64,000 bases of DNA from Thermothelomyces thermophilus ATCC 42464. Taxonomy: Eukaryota; Ascomycota; Sordariomycetes; Sordariales; Chaetomiaceae. The stretch is from assembly GCF_000226095.1 (NCBI RefSeq), contig NC_016472.1, positions 10,416,001-10,480,000 of the forward strand, written 5' to 3'. The notes beneath the pieces were generated by a model. That model searched no databases, was not told the origin of the DNA, and saw only the letters and a program-made list of their open reading frames with translations. Positions 1-12,700 of this stretch are shown one piece after another; the stretch's first letter is position 1, and each line of letters starts with the position of its first letter. The translations under genes and the position numbers were made by a program.

Positions 1-650
1 TGCTTATAAGGTCGTTTTGGCTTTAGAGCTAGATATAGCCGACTCTAAGGACTTGCTTATACTTAGTAAGCGCCACTACTACTATATTACTATGCTTATA
101 AACGATATAGCCGTTACTTTTAAGGTAGTTAAGAAATATTATTAGTCTAATATAAGCCTTATTAATAATAGTAGTAAAAAGATTACTTTTATAGAAACCT
201 ATCTATTTTTGCTTACGATTTGGTATAGATACTAATATATCTACAGGAGTAATAGCTAGTATATAGTAAGTTTATAACTAATCGTAAGTATATGATTATA
301 GCTACTAACCTATAGCCTAAGTTTAACACTAGCATAGTACATTTAGTCGCGTTTTAGTCTACTTAATTATTTACTAATATAGTATAGGTATTATATAATC
401 TTATAATCTAGTAGCATTTGCTACTACCTTGCCTAAAGCCTATTAACAAAGGTTATATCACTTAGTAAATAGCTAAGTATGAGTTTATTACTAAACTAGG
501 TATACTTATAATAGGAGCCCTAGGTAGTAAAGGCAAGGCGGCCTAATTCTTAGGTAAATATATAGTAGACTTAGAGTTTATCTCCTATAGTAGCTTTTAA
601 TAAGGTTTTTAAGGTAGTAAAATTTTATTTTATCTTCATTTTTTTTAATT
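1..650. other. AT-rich RIP-damaged DNA, no recognisable gene
   Basis: Almost no CpA or TpG dinucleotides remain and TpA is very frequent, as in RIP-mutated repeats. Both strands can be read for some distance if TAG/TAA are taken as damaged Gln/Trp codons, but I recognise no conserved motif. It may be the 3' internal part or LTR of the gypsy relic that follows, or a different element. No function is assigned. Confidence 0.4.
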
Positions 651-3600
651 ATATAAAGTAGATACCCCTTTAGCCCTAGATCGGTATTATAGATTCGCTC
701 TATCGATTCATAGTACTATAATATAAATATTTTTTTTTCTTTACTAATTTTAGTATTTCTAGTAAGGCCTTCTTTACTATAGTTTTAGTATAATATCGAT
801 TCAAAATATAATTTTCTACGACATTGCTTAGGGCCCTTCCTAGGGCGCCCTTTTCCAGGCCTTTTCTACAGTATTTCGATCGCTATCTTAGGGTATATTA
901 CTATAGTAATACGCTACTCTACCTTCCGTACTTTTCCTCAGGACATATATCCGGGCGTTTTCCGCGGGCGCCCTCTTCCTAGCCTCTTCTCGTACTTCTC
1001 TATACTATATTATAGGCGCTCCGTAGTTATAGTACGTCTCCTAAACTTACGTACTTTACCCTATATATTAGCGATATCTTCCTTATTTACCTACTAGTTA
1101 AATTTAAAGAGCTATCCCTTTTACTTTACTAGGAACTAATAGGTCCTACCATTGGCCTGCTCTACTAAAACTTCCTTAAGCTTCTATTCTTTATTATCCT
1201 TAAGCTCTAGTATTAGTATTTATTCTGCCTAGTTTCGACTATATAGGTGCTATAGTTCGAGTAGGGAAATAAGGAAGATATTATATAACTAGGTATACTA
1301 TATAGGTAATGCTAGCTAATATACTAGCAAACTAACTAGATTAAGTACCTAAAATAGGCCGATAAATTTAGGGGTTAATTTTTTAGGTATCTTTAGCTTG
1401 AGATTCTAGGTCGAGAGTAGGATAAAGTCGCCTCTCCTAAATACCTTTCTCTAATGCTTTTAGTTATAATAAATTTTGTAATTATCGACAGCTTCCTTCT
1501 AATATACTTCTAATTGTTTTTATAGTACTTGTAATTTTCTAATATATTTTACTATACTAGGGTGGTACCTCTCTTTTGGTAAATTGTCTCTGATTTATAA
1601 CGAAATTATAAGGTTATAACCTATCAATATTTAAAAAGGGGGTAGTCTAGTAGTTATATTAATAGTATTATTATATATAAACTCTACTTCTAGAAGAATT
1701 TATACCTAAATTATAGGGTTTATTATAGTAAAATAGCAAAGGTATTATATAAATATTTGGTTACTCTGCTTAATTTGGCTATTGGTTTAGGGGTAAAATA
1801 CTATAGAAAGCCTTCTATTGATATAGTTTAGGTAGTAGAGATCTATTCAAAATTAGGAAGTAAATATAGAGCTATAATTATCTATATAGCCTTCTAGTAT
1901 ACTATATTCAAGTTTAATTTCCTTATAAATTAGTTTAACGAGCTATTAACTTATAATATCTAAGTTAATAGCAAAGAACTAGTTTATTTTAGTATAGTAA
2001 TTTATAACTATAAGTACTATATTCTTTTCTTCTACTTAGAAATTTATTATAGAAAAACCTATAATTATATCTATCTTAATCTTCTACTAGGGTTAATTAG
2101 GGATTAGTAAGGATTCTAAGCTATTATAATTTTAATATCGTCTTAGCTTATTCGTTTAGTAAATGTAGCAGGTTTAGTACCAATGCCTAACATCTCTTAC
2201 TAAGCTTTACTAGTTAAACTTTCTTTAAATAAGTTTACTAGTTCTTTTAGGGCTAAAGTGCCTAGCTCTAATATTATTATAATATAACTAGAGAATTTCT
2301 TACCTTATAGTTTTTTCTGTAGAAACGTAAAGTGCTCTCTTATGGAATAGCTTGCCACTATATCCTAAGGACTATAGTTCGGCTTTGCTAGTACTTTACT
2401 AGCCTTTTATTATACCCTTTTCTAGGCCTTCCCTTACTCTTTAAGTTAAAGGGTCCAATCTTTAGAGCTTTAAAATATACTCTCTAAGTATTTATAATAG
2501 CTAGATAGTAGAAGCTAATTCTAATCTTACCGCCTCTTTAGCCTATCTTTGTAATATAATCGGCTTTCTTTCAAGGTATACTCGTTCTATATCGTATAAT
2601 CCCTTTAGATTGACTTTCAACAACTAGATTCTAATCTAGTATTAAAACGATTATGAAACTCTTTATACTTCTTATACCTCTTTATAGTTTATTATTTTCT
2701 TTTAGATTATAAGTAACTATTCTTAGTTCCCAGGAGGATTATCTTCCTCATAATCTAGTCTTCTTAAAGGGCCATCTATAAGATTTTACTTCCCTAGCTA
2801 GTACTTAATAGTAAAATTAAAGCCTAAGAGATATATATACTATCTAGCTTAGTAACTATTAAGTTAGGTCTATCTTATAAATCTTTATAGATTATTATAG
2901 TTTAAATAGACTATAATTTTATAGGGATTTCCCATTAGATAGTATCACTAGTGCTTAAAGCTTTCTACGATCGCTATCATTTCCTTATTAAGGGTATTAT
3001 AATAGTAAGCTAGTCCTAAGAACTTAGCTAACTAGAACGTAATAGGATGTTTTCAAGAGTCCTTTGCTTGCTATAATAAGATAGCCCCTATTGTAAACGT
3101 AGAAGCGTCTATTTTAATGGTTATCGGCTTTTCGGGATCGAAATGCTAGAGAACCAGCGCTAATTTAAAATGGTTCTTAATTTCTTAAAATACTCCTTAT
3201 TCTTTAAGGTTAAACCGGACTCTTCCTAGTTTCTTCTCTTTATCTAGCCCCTTTAGTAGACTTATTAGGGGGTAGGTAATCTACGAAAAATTATAAATAA
3301 ATTTCTAATGGAAATTAATAAATCTAAGAAATATTTAAATATTGTAATAGGTCTAGGGTTCTAGCTATTTCTCTACTATTTCGATTTATACTAGGTCTAT
3401 TATAATTCCTTGCCGATTTACTATAAATTTAAGGAAGTTAACTTAGTTCTTATAAAATGAATATTTACTAGGTTTATAATATAACTATATATTCTATAGT
3501 TATTTAAGGACCTTTTAGATATATCTTATATATATTTTATAATTAGGTAAAAAAATTAAGATATTATCTAAATAAATTATATAAAATTTGTTAAGTAGTC

Positions 3601-5950
3601 TACCTAATACCTAATAAATATAATTCTAAAAAGTAGCTAACGTATTTATTAGGTTAAATAGTATAACTAGGTATTTAAATAACCCATAGCAAGTTTAAAA
3701 GGCGGTTTTCTACTTATCCCCTTCTTATACTTAAATCTAGTAATAAGCGTCTTTAATATTAAGCTTAGTAAAAAATTAAGCGCTAGAAGTATAGTCAAGA
3801 ATCTCTAAAATAAAGGGTAATAGGTAGTAATTCTTCTAGGTAATTTTGTTAAGCCCTTGGTAATTAATATAAAGGTAAAGGCTCCTATCTCTTTTAAGTA
3901 TAAATAGGACTAGACTAGCCGCTAAACTTTCGAAAGGTCGAATCCTCCCCTTGGCAAGGTTTTTATCTAAGTATTCCTATAATATACTAAGTTTATACTA
4001 GGATAAGGGATAAATTAGTCTGACTAGAGGAATCGTCCTTAATTATAGATCGATTTCATAGTTAATTACTTTAAACGAAGGAAGGATACTCGAATTTAAT
4101 ATATCTATTACGTTAGCAAAGTCTCATAGCTTAGGGGGAATTTCTTCTAGGTTTCCTAAGGGTTCTAGTTCTTCCTCGTTAGGGAATGGATCTATAGGGA
4201 CATCCGAAATAGTAGTTAATATAAAGACCTAGGCTCCTATTTAGCAGTCCTTTTCCATTCCTTTAGGGTGCTAGAGTTAGGCTATTTCGGTTTCTAGTAG
4301 AAACTACTAGCAATTTTCTATTAGAAATAATAAGATAGTAAGATCGCTAGGTATAGGCATTCCTAATAAGACTAGCAAGGTTTTAGTATTATAGTTAATA
4401 GTAATATAAGGGTAATTATATTAATATATAGTTCTATATTTATCGATTAGTATAATTGGTATTTAATATACCTTATAAGATATTATAACTATTTTATTAA
4501 ACTATTAAATTATAGGTAGAATATAAGCAAGTTATTTTAGTTAGTATTTCTAAATAAGGTTAAAGTCTACGATATTTACTTCCATATAAGAATCTAGGTC
4601 TATTATCGTTGAAACGCCTTTTTATATATTTATTATAATAGCTATATATATATATTCCTTTTTTAGGTTATCCCCTATAGCTATTCCTATAATATCAGGG
4701 TCTATCGTAAGCGACTCCTATTTCCCTAGCGAAAATAGCCTAAACCCCAGTACCTAGGGTATTAGCCCTATTAGTAAGAGGTAACTTATACTATTTCTAG
4801 GCAATCGCTTATGAAATATCTTTCCTTTCTATATTAGAAATATAAGCTACTACTCTATATCTTAAGAGTAAAGGTTAACGTAAAGTTTAGGGCGCCTTAT
4901 AAAGCTAACTATAGCTTCGTTATAGGTCTAGTTTGATAGTAAGATAGTAATGTGTAGAAATATAATATATTAGGTATATAATGTAGTTAATCTTAAATCG
5001 GTAGTAAAAAGGAGGTAGTTTAACTATAATTTAGATATTAGAAGCTATACTAGATTTATAATACTAACTATACCATTCCTTTCCATATCTCTAGGCAATA
5101 GGTATAATAATGGTTAATATATTAAATAAGGAAAAGTAATAACTTAATATAAAAGCTTAAAGCTCGGCTTTTCTTATCCTAATAAGGAAACTAAGCTTAA
5201 GAGATTTAAGGTAATAGTAAAGATCCTATAGGGATTAACCATTTCGTTAGTAGGCTAAATTTAAAGCCTTAGCTACCTAGGATACCTAATCCATAAGGTT
5301 AATTATATAGGCATTTATCTATTCTTCGAATAGAGCCTAGTTATTTTCTAGCTAATTACATTCCTTAGGTAATATATTCTAATGATAGCTATACTAGCAG
5401 TTCTAAGGTTACTTATCTATATAATTAAATATAAATAGAATATAATTCTATAATATCTCAAACTACTTAAGGTCCCCCTAAAAAGCGTATTATAAATCTT
5501 AAAGCTACTTTTACTATTACTAATAGGTTATTATATTAATAAATCTAATTAGATTAGTAACCTTAATAGCCTTGGAATAATATCCTAAATCATCAGAATT
5601 GGAGAATTTGATAGGTAATTAAGGTCATTTTAAGGCCTTTATATAGTCTAATAGTCCTAGCTTCTCTAGTAGGAATTTTTCCTAGTCCTATAGCTATTAT
5701 AGCCTTTCTAGCTCCTTAACCTAGCCTTCTAAATTCTAGATAAGCTCTTCATAGTTAGGGCTTTATACTAAGGGCTCCGAATCGGGGGGTATTAGGACGT
5801 AAAGAGGGGGTTTAGAATGGTTTTGTAGCCGATACTAGGCTAAAAGAGTCTCGCTTTAGCTTGAGGGTTCTTCCTCTAGTCCTATAGGCGTTAAATGGCT
5901 AAATGATAGTACTATCTTGATTGACAAAGGGTAAAAGGATCAGAAACCAT
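650..5950 (-). mobile_element. RIP-degraded Ty3/gypsy LTR retrotransposon relic
   Basis: Read on the minus strand, with stops treated as RIP products, this gives a gypsy gag-pol in the normal order. A gag-like segment with an ALFEEWINAY-type motif lies around 5,400-4,700. The pol linker with PIYPLS and a KGRIRP-like start follows around 4,050-3,950. Reverse transcriptase is at about 4,000-3,400, with NIKDAYY-, LFNLINTLATF- and IIYLDNILIF-like motifs. RNase H is around 3,180-2,930 (IKIDASTFTIGAILLQ). I could not resolve the integrase, expected at 2,700-1,200, nor the LTRs. The family differs from the chromoviruses further along: sequence and pol motifs are only distantly alike. It is not functional. 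Confidence 0.75.
3400..4010 (-). pseudogene. Gypsy reverse transcriptase domain (RIP-inactivated)
   Basis: The minus strand encodes the run of RT motifs expected in Ty3/gypsy pol: a lysine/glycine start before IRPF, a YINYQGLN motif (family: VDYRxLN), NIKDAYY with the first catalytic Asp, a FNLINTLATF box (family: FGLxNAPATFQ) and YLDNILIF (family: YxDDIL). The second Asp of the active-site pair is Asn, a G-to-A change typical of RIP. Several TAG/TAA codons interrupt the frame. The segment was once an RNA-dependent DNA polymerase and cannot now be active. Confidence 0.8.
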
Positions 5951-6774
5951 CAGGGCGGCCTACTACTAGGCTAGTTATTAAGAGAGGTAGTACTATTATA
6001 AAGGCCTTTCTAAGCAAGTTCGTATTAATCGCGTAGGTAGGGGGAGTCAATTGTTCTAGGGCTGGCGGGCTGCCTATTTATATCCCTTTCTAATTGTAGT
6101 TATAAACTGATCCTTAGGGAGGAAAACCTCCCTTTCGGATCTATAGGCTAATAGATATATCTTATACTACAGATCGGCTATCCCCTTGTCCTAGCTATAC
6201 CCTAATTGTACCTGTTATAGTAGGGTTATACCTATTAGTGCCTAGGTATAGGCCCTCTAGCTACTATAGCCTAGCTATAGGTATAGGTCGGCTTATATTT
6301 ATAATATATATATATATAATAGTTAAAAAAAATTAATATAAAAAAGGGAAAACTTATATAATAATCTTCATTTTCATTACTATTAAGATAATGATTATTA
6401 CTATTATTATTAAGCAAACTAGTAGCTATGAATATATTAGATAGATATTAATAGAAAAAAAATTTTAAAGGTATAATGGGGGTATAGGTAGTAAATATAA
6501 TTATAAGAGGCAAGGGCGATTAGAGGGTATAAAGGAAGAAGAGAGTTAATTATAAGAGAGAGAATTAGGAAGAGAAAGGAAAAGGAAAGGGTATTTATAG
6601 GTATTAGGAGGAAGGTAATAAGGGAGTATATAAGACCTAGGTAACCTACTTATTATATATATAACTTACTACTATATATATAAGTTATATTATTCTAATA
6701 ATGAAAGGAGAACCTACTAATAGGAATAATGGACTAGGGCTTAATATATATTTAGATAATAGAAAAGGGAGCTT
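5951..6774. other. AT-rich stretch without a supported gene
   Basis: This lies between the gypsy relic and the LINE. It is strongly TA-rich, with long A/T runs near 6,300-6,480 and purine-rich AAGGAAAGG-type sequence near 6,480-6,620. It may include the 5' LTR or leader of the minus-strand gypsy relic, but I found no matching partner LTR. The 64-codon open frame at 6,701-6,895 shows no family motif. Confidence 0.4.
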
Positions 6775-6985
6775 CTCTTACATCTTTACAAATACCCTAC
6801 CAAAACATACGAAACTACTATCGCTAGAAAGCTCTCAAAAAACGCTATCTAACGGTACTACTTCCAACTACACGCGAGCCGTTACAGGTATATAACAGGC
6901 ATCGCAGGCGTAGGAACCGGACCCGACCGTAATCCGGCCGCACCTCGCGCGCCCGTCAAAATTTTCACCATATAGACTACCTAGT
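6775..6985. other. Short block that escaped RIP
   Basis: CpA and TpG are common here and almost absent on both sides. GC content is visibly higher, especially around 6,900-6,955. This suggests unique-sequence DNA, or a low-copy piece of an element, trapped between repeats. No gene is recognised. Confidence 0.45.
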
Positions 6986-8490
6986 GCCCCTGAACGTGAC
7001 GTCGACTTAAGGTCTAACGTTAAGCTACTAAGTAGGGAGGCCTATAGCTTCGAACTAATCAAAGGGGGGCTTACTATAGGCCTACCCTACCCTAGATATT
7101 AAGGAGCTAAAGGGTCTCGTTATATAACTAGTCGACCTTATACTAAGCCTTAAATAGGGCAAGGTATAGGACCTTGCTAATAGGCTCTTACAAGGCCTTA
7201 TAACTACTATTATAGGCCTGGTTCTAAACCTATAGGAACTTATAGCTAAAGAAGTCAAAAAGGGGCTTAAAAAAGCCCTTAAGGCTACCCCCTACCCTAC
7301 CTAGGCATAGATAGCCGTAGGGCCATAATAGGGGGTAATAGGCCCCTAAGGAGGCCTACCGTCGGCTAAGGCAGTGCCATTACAAGCCTTGTAGGAGGTT
7401 ACGATACGGAACGTAGGCCTATAAGAGGACCTTAAAGCCCGAACCCTAGCTAAGATAGTCTAAGCAGTTAATAGAGCCTTTAGCTACTAGGGAGCCGTTA
7501 TAGCTAGGAAGCTCCTAAATAGGGATATAGTAATAGTCTTTAAGGATAAGGCTACTAAGGATTAGTATTTGGCTAACAAGCGATAGGTAGCTATAGCCTT
7601 TGGAGAGGAGGCTAGGGTGGTCGGTAAGGCCTATATAGTCCTAGCCAAAGGAGTCTAGAAGGAAGAGCTATAGGGGGTTAGCGAATAAGACTTTAAGGGG
7701 GCTATAGGCCTATACTCGATCGAAATAGTCAAGTTCCGGCTGCTAAAGAGCCTATAGAGAAAATAGGCTATAGTATTCCTAGGCTTATAGAACCTCAAAG
7801 AGGCCCGGAAGGCCTATAACGAAGATATAGTCCAGGATGCCTAGGTACTAGACTATAAACCCTACTAGGATACTCTAGAGCCAAGGTAGTGCTATAGGTG
7901 CTAGAGCTTTAGCTATACCTAGCGGTACTACTAGTGGCCGGCCTATTATAGCTGTTATAGTATAAAGGCCTATAGGGAGGGAGGGAAGACTAGGGAGGCC
8001 TAGTGCCCTACCTACTCTAACCAACTCCCTTATAGGTATATAGCCTATAGGGGCCCCCATATAGCCTGGTATAGGGGCTGCCTAAAGAAAGTCGAAGCCT
8101 AGGAGAGAGCTAGGGAGGCCTACTAGTATAGACCCTAGACCTTCTAACTACTAGAGTAACTATACTAGAAGGTAGCCTTTAAGTTTAGTAGCTAGCTAAA
8201 GGATGACGACTACTACCAAACTAGGGCTAAATGCCCCTATAGGAGGCTCACCCTAGCCTAACAGGCGGCTAAGAGTGCCTTACTTAATGCCTAATAGATC
8301 TATATCTCCTTTCTATAGCCTAGAACCCCCTCCCTCTTATAGCCGGCTAAGGGGGTAATAACTATAGAGCCTACTACTACTACCATGTCTTTGTCCTCTA
8401 CCCTAGCTATCTTAAATGTAAATTAAGATCCTCTAGTAAAATACCTAAGGTAATAAATAGGCCCTCGAGGTCCTATTAGAGGAGGCTAAA
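6960..8490 (+). pseudogene. LINE (Tad-like) ORF1, Gag-like zinc-knuckle protein, and first codons of ORF2
   Basis: On the plus strand, with TAG/TAA read as damaged Gln/Trp, there is a long charged segment (7,080-7,850) followed by three cysteine/histidine knuckles at about 7,885-8,090. The first reads CYRC...HT..Y(C), the last YIACRGPHIAWYRGC. Triple CCHC knuckles near the C-terminus are typical of ORF1 proteins of fungal Tad/I-like LINEs, which bind the element RNA. From about 8,385 the frame resembles the N-terminus of an APE-type endonuclease (TLAILNVN), so ORF2 starts just before the element is interrupted at 8,490 by the LTR of element A. The rest of ORF2 is at 25,878-28,960. Confidence 0.7.
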
Positions 8491-8937
8491 TGTAACGAAC
8501 CCAACTTAGACTTCTTCTAAAAGGGTTCAGACGAAGGTAGATTGGGCGGAACCAGCAAACAGGTCGTCTAAGGGATTCGGTAAAGCCAAAAGGTTCACAA
8601 CAACACTGAAGTTGTCTCTTACAATAATTAGTGATGCCTGGTATAAGTACTGTGATTGTAATTGTTACCACTAGTAAACTCCTAGAGTCCACCGAACGAG
8701 TGACTAGCTAGCTATATATATATAATTTGTTTGTCCTTCTTTAATAGTTATTACTAGTACCATTTCTCCTTTCACTCTGTGATTCTGCGTTATCGACAGT
8801 GATATGTTATTATGACTAGTGAAGACCTTAGTCTTGGCGGTGATAATCTTCTGATCGGTTTATCAAGTGATTAGCTGTCGGAATGTCCCGTGTCCTGGCT
8901 ATAGCCTGCTAGGCCGTCTATATGCTTGTCTATAATA
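8491..8937 (-). repeat. 3' LTR of chromovirus A (type A)
   Basis: Plus-strand ends are TGTAACGAAC and TATAATA, the latter being the RIP-altered form of TGTGACA. It matches the LTRs at 15,639-16,085, 29,780-30,225 and 36,921-37,366 along its whole length. A TA-repeat TATA-like box lies at about 8,708-8,722. This copy retains more CpA than the others, so it is less damaged. Confidence 0.9.
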
Positions 8938-9063
8938 CGATGCCCTTCCTTTAAGGCTTTTGACCCGAAAGCCCTCTTAGGCCATTTCAAATAGCGCTAA
9001 CACCTTTTGCTTGTAAGTACTATATTCTTCCTATTTCTATATTGTGGTTACTATATTGATAGG

Positions 9064-9726
9064 ATGCCGATAGAGAAACGGAAGTCGCATTCTATACGTT
9101 ACCGTGCTTCCCTTGCTTAGAACATTACTAAGAACGGTTTTATCGTTATGCCTTGCTCTCGGTATACGTTATAAGGCCTTATCTGTAAAATGATCGTGTA
9201 TACAAAGTATTATAAAGCCTATATCTGTCAAGGTCGTTCTTACAATGGCTCTAGCATCCCGCTTTCTTCCTATAAGTACGTCTTTCTTCTTTTTTTTTAT
9301 TTTTTTAAATATAATTCCTAATATTCGTTCTAGTAGATCGCATTCTCTAGGAGTAGCGTTATATTAAGGATGCTAAATGTCATATCGAACTTAAGCTAGA
9401 TAAGTCCTAACGCCGTCTAGAAGAAGCCTAGCACGAGTTATCCAAAAAGCTTATATGGCTCCGGCGTCTTTATTAGCAGAAGGAGTTTTTGGTAGAGAAG
9501 GGTGCCGACATGGTAGCGCGTGGTCTATCGACCTTGGACGAGTTAGAGGAGGTTAAGCGATAGGAGCGGCAAGAGGTACCTACTATGCCCTCGTCAGAGA
9601 TCAATAATACTACTGATGCTGTCGACTAGGGTGCCGTCTTTGATTCTGTCCTAGGTTTTCCTTTGGTCGATCTAGGTTCTACTAGTGGAACTACTCTAGT
9701 TTCTTAGGGTAATTTAGATTCTTAAC
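9064..9726 (+). pseudogene. Opposite-strand Zn2Cys6-like/coiled-coil accessory gene of chromovirus A
   Basis: Plus-strand frame starting MPIEKRKS, opposite in direction to gag-pol. Exon 1 (9,064-9,271) encodes a cysteine cluster that begins CSR(C)...LICKMI and, compared with copy C, reconstructs as C-x2-C-x6-C-x7-C-x3-C-x6-C. A 62-bp intron (9,272-9,333) has a RIP-altered donor (ATAAGT for GTAAGT), a CTAAT branch site and a TTCTAG acceptor. Exon 2 encodes a Lys/Glu/Leu-rich, probably coiled-coil segment (KLDKS...RRLEEA, ELSKKLIWLRRL) and a short Ser/Gly-rich tail. Stops are CAG/CAA/CGA-type damage. Such proteins occur as hypothetical proteins in many fungi; their role is unknown. Binding nucleic acid is an inference from the cysteine cluster. 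Confidence 0.65.
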
Positions 9727-12700
9727 TAGTTCTTATAAGCTGTCTTCTAGTCTAAAATTAAGCTATTTGACTAGGTACTATAGTTCCCTATTAATAATAC
9801 GTAAATCTAGAATTTCTTTAATGTCTTATTCTTTTTCTTTGTCTTCTACCTTAATGTTTATAGCAACCTTGGCGTTTTTTGGTACTGGTTCAAGAAGTGA
9901 AACATGAAAAACATCTATCCGTAGTCATATAGATGACGGTAATAATAGTCAGTAGTTAGATGTTGAAATTCGTTCTTTGATAACGAAGGGTCTGACCTTT
10001 TTAAAGTCTAGCTTTATGCTTAGTTGTTTGGTTTGTAAGTTCTATACGATTAGGTAGACTTTGTCTCCCCTCTCTAGGTAAGGTCCCTTGAGCCTATATT
10101 TGTCGTAGTAATTCTTTATTCTAGTCTTGATAAACTCGAGTTCCTTTTTAAGCTTCCTATATAGTACGTATATCTGTTCTGCTTTGACTACTGCTCTTGG
10201 TACTATGACCTCTAGTCCTTATCTAAGGTCTGCTTCATATCTATAGTTCGTGAAGAATGGGGTGACCTTGGTTATTTCTGTTAGTAACGTGTTATAAGCA
10301 AGTTATACTATTAGCAATAGTATAACCTAGTTATCTTATTAGTAGTTGATATAAGAATAGAGATACTATTCGACGACTTGGTTTAGTTGCTCTATTTGTC
10401 TATCGGTCTGCGAGTAATATGCTATTGACAGTTTACTATTAATGCCTAATTGTTACATTAACGCTTGCCAGAACTTCAATGCGAACTTGGTATCTCTGTT
10501 AGTAATCCATTCTTACGGCTAAGCATGCACTAATGTAACTTGCTAATAGATTACGTCTACTAACTGTTCCACTGTCTAGGACTCCTTATAGGGGAAGAAG
10601 TATACCTATTTAGTCAGGCGATCTACTATAGTAAGGATGCTATCGTAGATTACTCCTATAGCTATATCCTTAGATTCTAGCAGCTTCGTAATAAAGTCTA
10701 TCGTAACCGAACTCCATGGTTTGTCAGGTATTAGTAGTGGCTAAAGTAGCCTATATAGCTTGTGTCGTGCCGTTTTGCTTCAGTTACAGATGTTGTAGCT
10801 TCGTATAACTTCCTTGACTCTTGTCGTTAACTATAGAAAGTCGTAGTGTTTCTTGACTTGTATAACAGTCTTCGTGACTCCTTTATATCCTCCGAGTTTC
10901 GACTTGTAGAGTTCTTAAATCATTTGTAGCTATTGATCTTTGTCGTAGATATATGCTTTGCCTTGGTACTAGAGTTTCCTATCTCTTTCTTCTACTCCGT
11001 TAGGTACTACTAGTCCGGGTGCCGCTTAATACTATGTCTCGTCGGTCCTTTCTTCTCGGAAGATTATATAACATTCTAAGAATAAGTTAAATAGATTATC
11101 TTCTATAGGTGCCTACATTTCGTAATATAGTATTCCGTCTATCCGTTCCTTAAATAATGGTAGTGTTATTTCTGTCTATTCTTCCGTGTGATCTGTTTGT
11201 CGGCTTAAGGTGTCCGCTCGTACGTTCTCTTTACCCTTCTTGTAGCAGATCTTGAAGTTAAATTCCGCAAGAAATTCTACCTATTATATTTGTCGTCTGT
11301 TAAGCTCCTTTGTCATTATAAAGTATTATAGGTTCTTATAATCTATATATACCTATACTAGTTTAATTGTGCTGCTAAGGTATAGTCGCCATTCCTTAAA
11401 AGCTTTAACAATCGTAAGTAGTTCCTTATTATAGATTAGATAATTAAGATATAGTCTGTCGAGCTTCTTTAAAAAGAAGGCTATAGGATATAGCTTTCCT
11501 TGTCTGTCTCGTTATCCTAATTGTCCTCTAATAGCATAGTCTGAAGCATCCGTTTCTACCTTAAATGGTTTCTTAGGATCTAGCAATACTAGTACTAGGT
11601 CTTTAGTAATGGCATCACGGATCTATATAAATGCTTGCTCGTATTACCCTTCCTATTAGAATTTAGTATTCTTCTTAGTAAGTTCGTACAAAGGTCGTAC
11701 AATCGCTCTAAAGTTCCTAATGAACATTCGGTAGAAGTTTGTAAATCCGATGAAGCTTCGTACTTCCATAACTATTATTAGTTATAGCCAATTCTTGATA
11801 GCTTTAACCTTAGAAGGTTCTATCTGAATTTGTCCTAGGGATATTTTATACCCTAAAAACACCGTTTTCCTAACGTGGAATTCGCTCTTTTCCTTGTTAA
11901 CTGATAGTTTATATATATATAGCGTGTCTAGTACTACTTTTACGTACTTCTAGTGTTCGTCTATCATCTTAGAGAAGATAAGTATATCGTCAAGATAATA
12001 TACCGTAAATTTGTCAAGAAAGGGTCAGATAGCTTGATCAATCAGGGCTTAGAACGTTACTGGCACGTTTGTAAGTCCGAATAGCATAACGAGGTACTTG
12101 TAATAGCTATAGGGTATCCTAAAGGCCGTTTTCCACTTGTCGCCTTCTTTGATCCATATATGATTATAGGCCGATGGCAAGTCAAGATACGTGAAATATT
12201 AGGCTCCTGCTAACTAATCTCGGAGCTATAAGATTAGTAGTAACGGGTATCGGTTTTTCATAGTCTATTCATTAAGTTGCCAATAGTTAACATATAACTA
12301 TAGCTTTCCGTCCTTCTTAGGCATAAATAGGATTAGGTAGCCTGCTAGCGATGTCAACAGGTAGATATACCCTCTTCAAAGGTTCTCCTCCAAATATCGC
12401 TTAAGTTCTTCGTTTTGCATTTAGCTCGTATAGTAAATCTTAAAGAACTTTAGTCGTGCTCCTTCCTTAAGCTTGATCTTATAATCCTATAGGCCATGTT
12501 CTAGTAGTCCTTCTAGATATTTCGGTTCGAATGCTAGGTATCCTTTGTATTCCTTTGGTACTTCCCTAGTCTTGTCTCGTCTCTTAGTTTTCTAATAGTA
12601 TACGAACTTGGTTCTGTCTATAGCGATACTAGCGATTTCTCTTATCTTGACCTATTACTCTAATTACAATGCTCTACATTTATTAACGGAGAGAATAGCT

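Noticed and set aside
6701-6895. 64-codon plus-strand frame MKGEPTNRNNG
   Set aside because: It spans the edge between RIPed and un-RIPed DNA and resembles no family.
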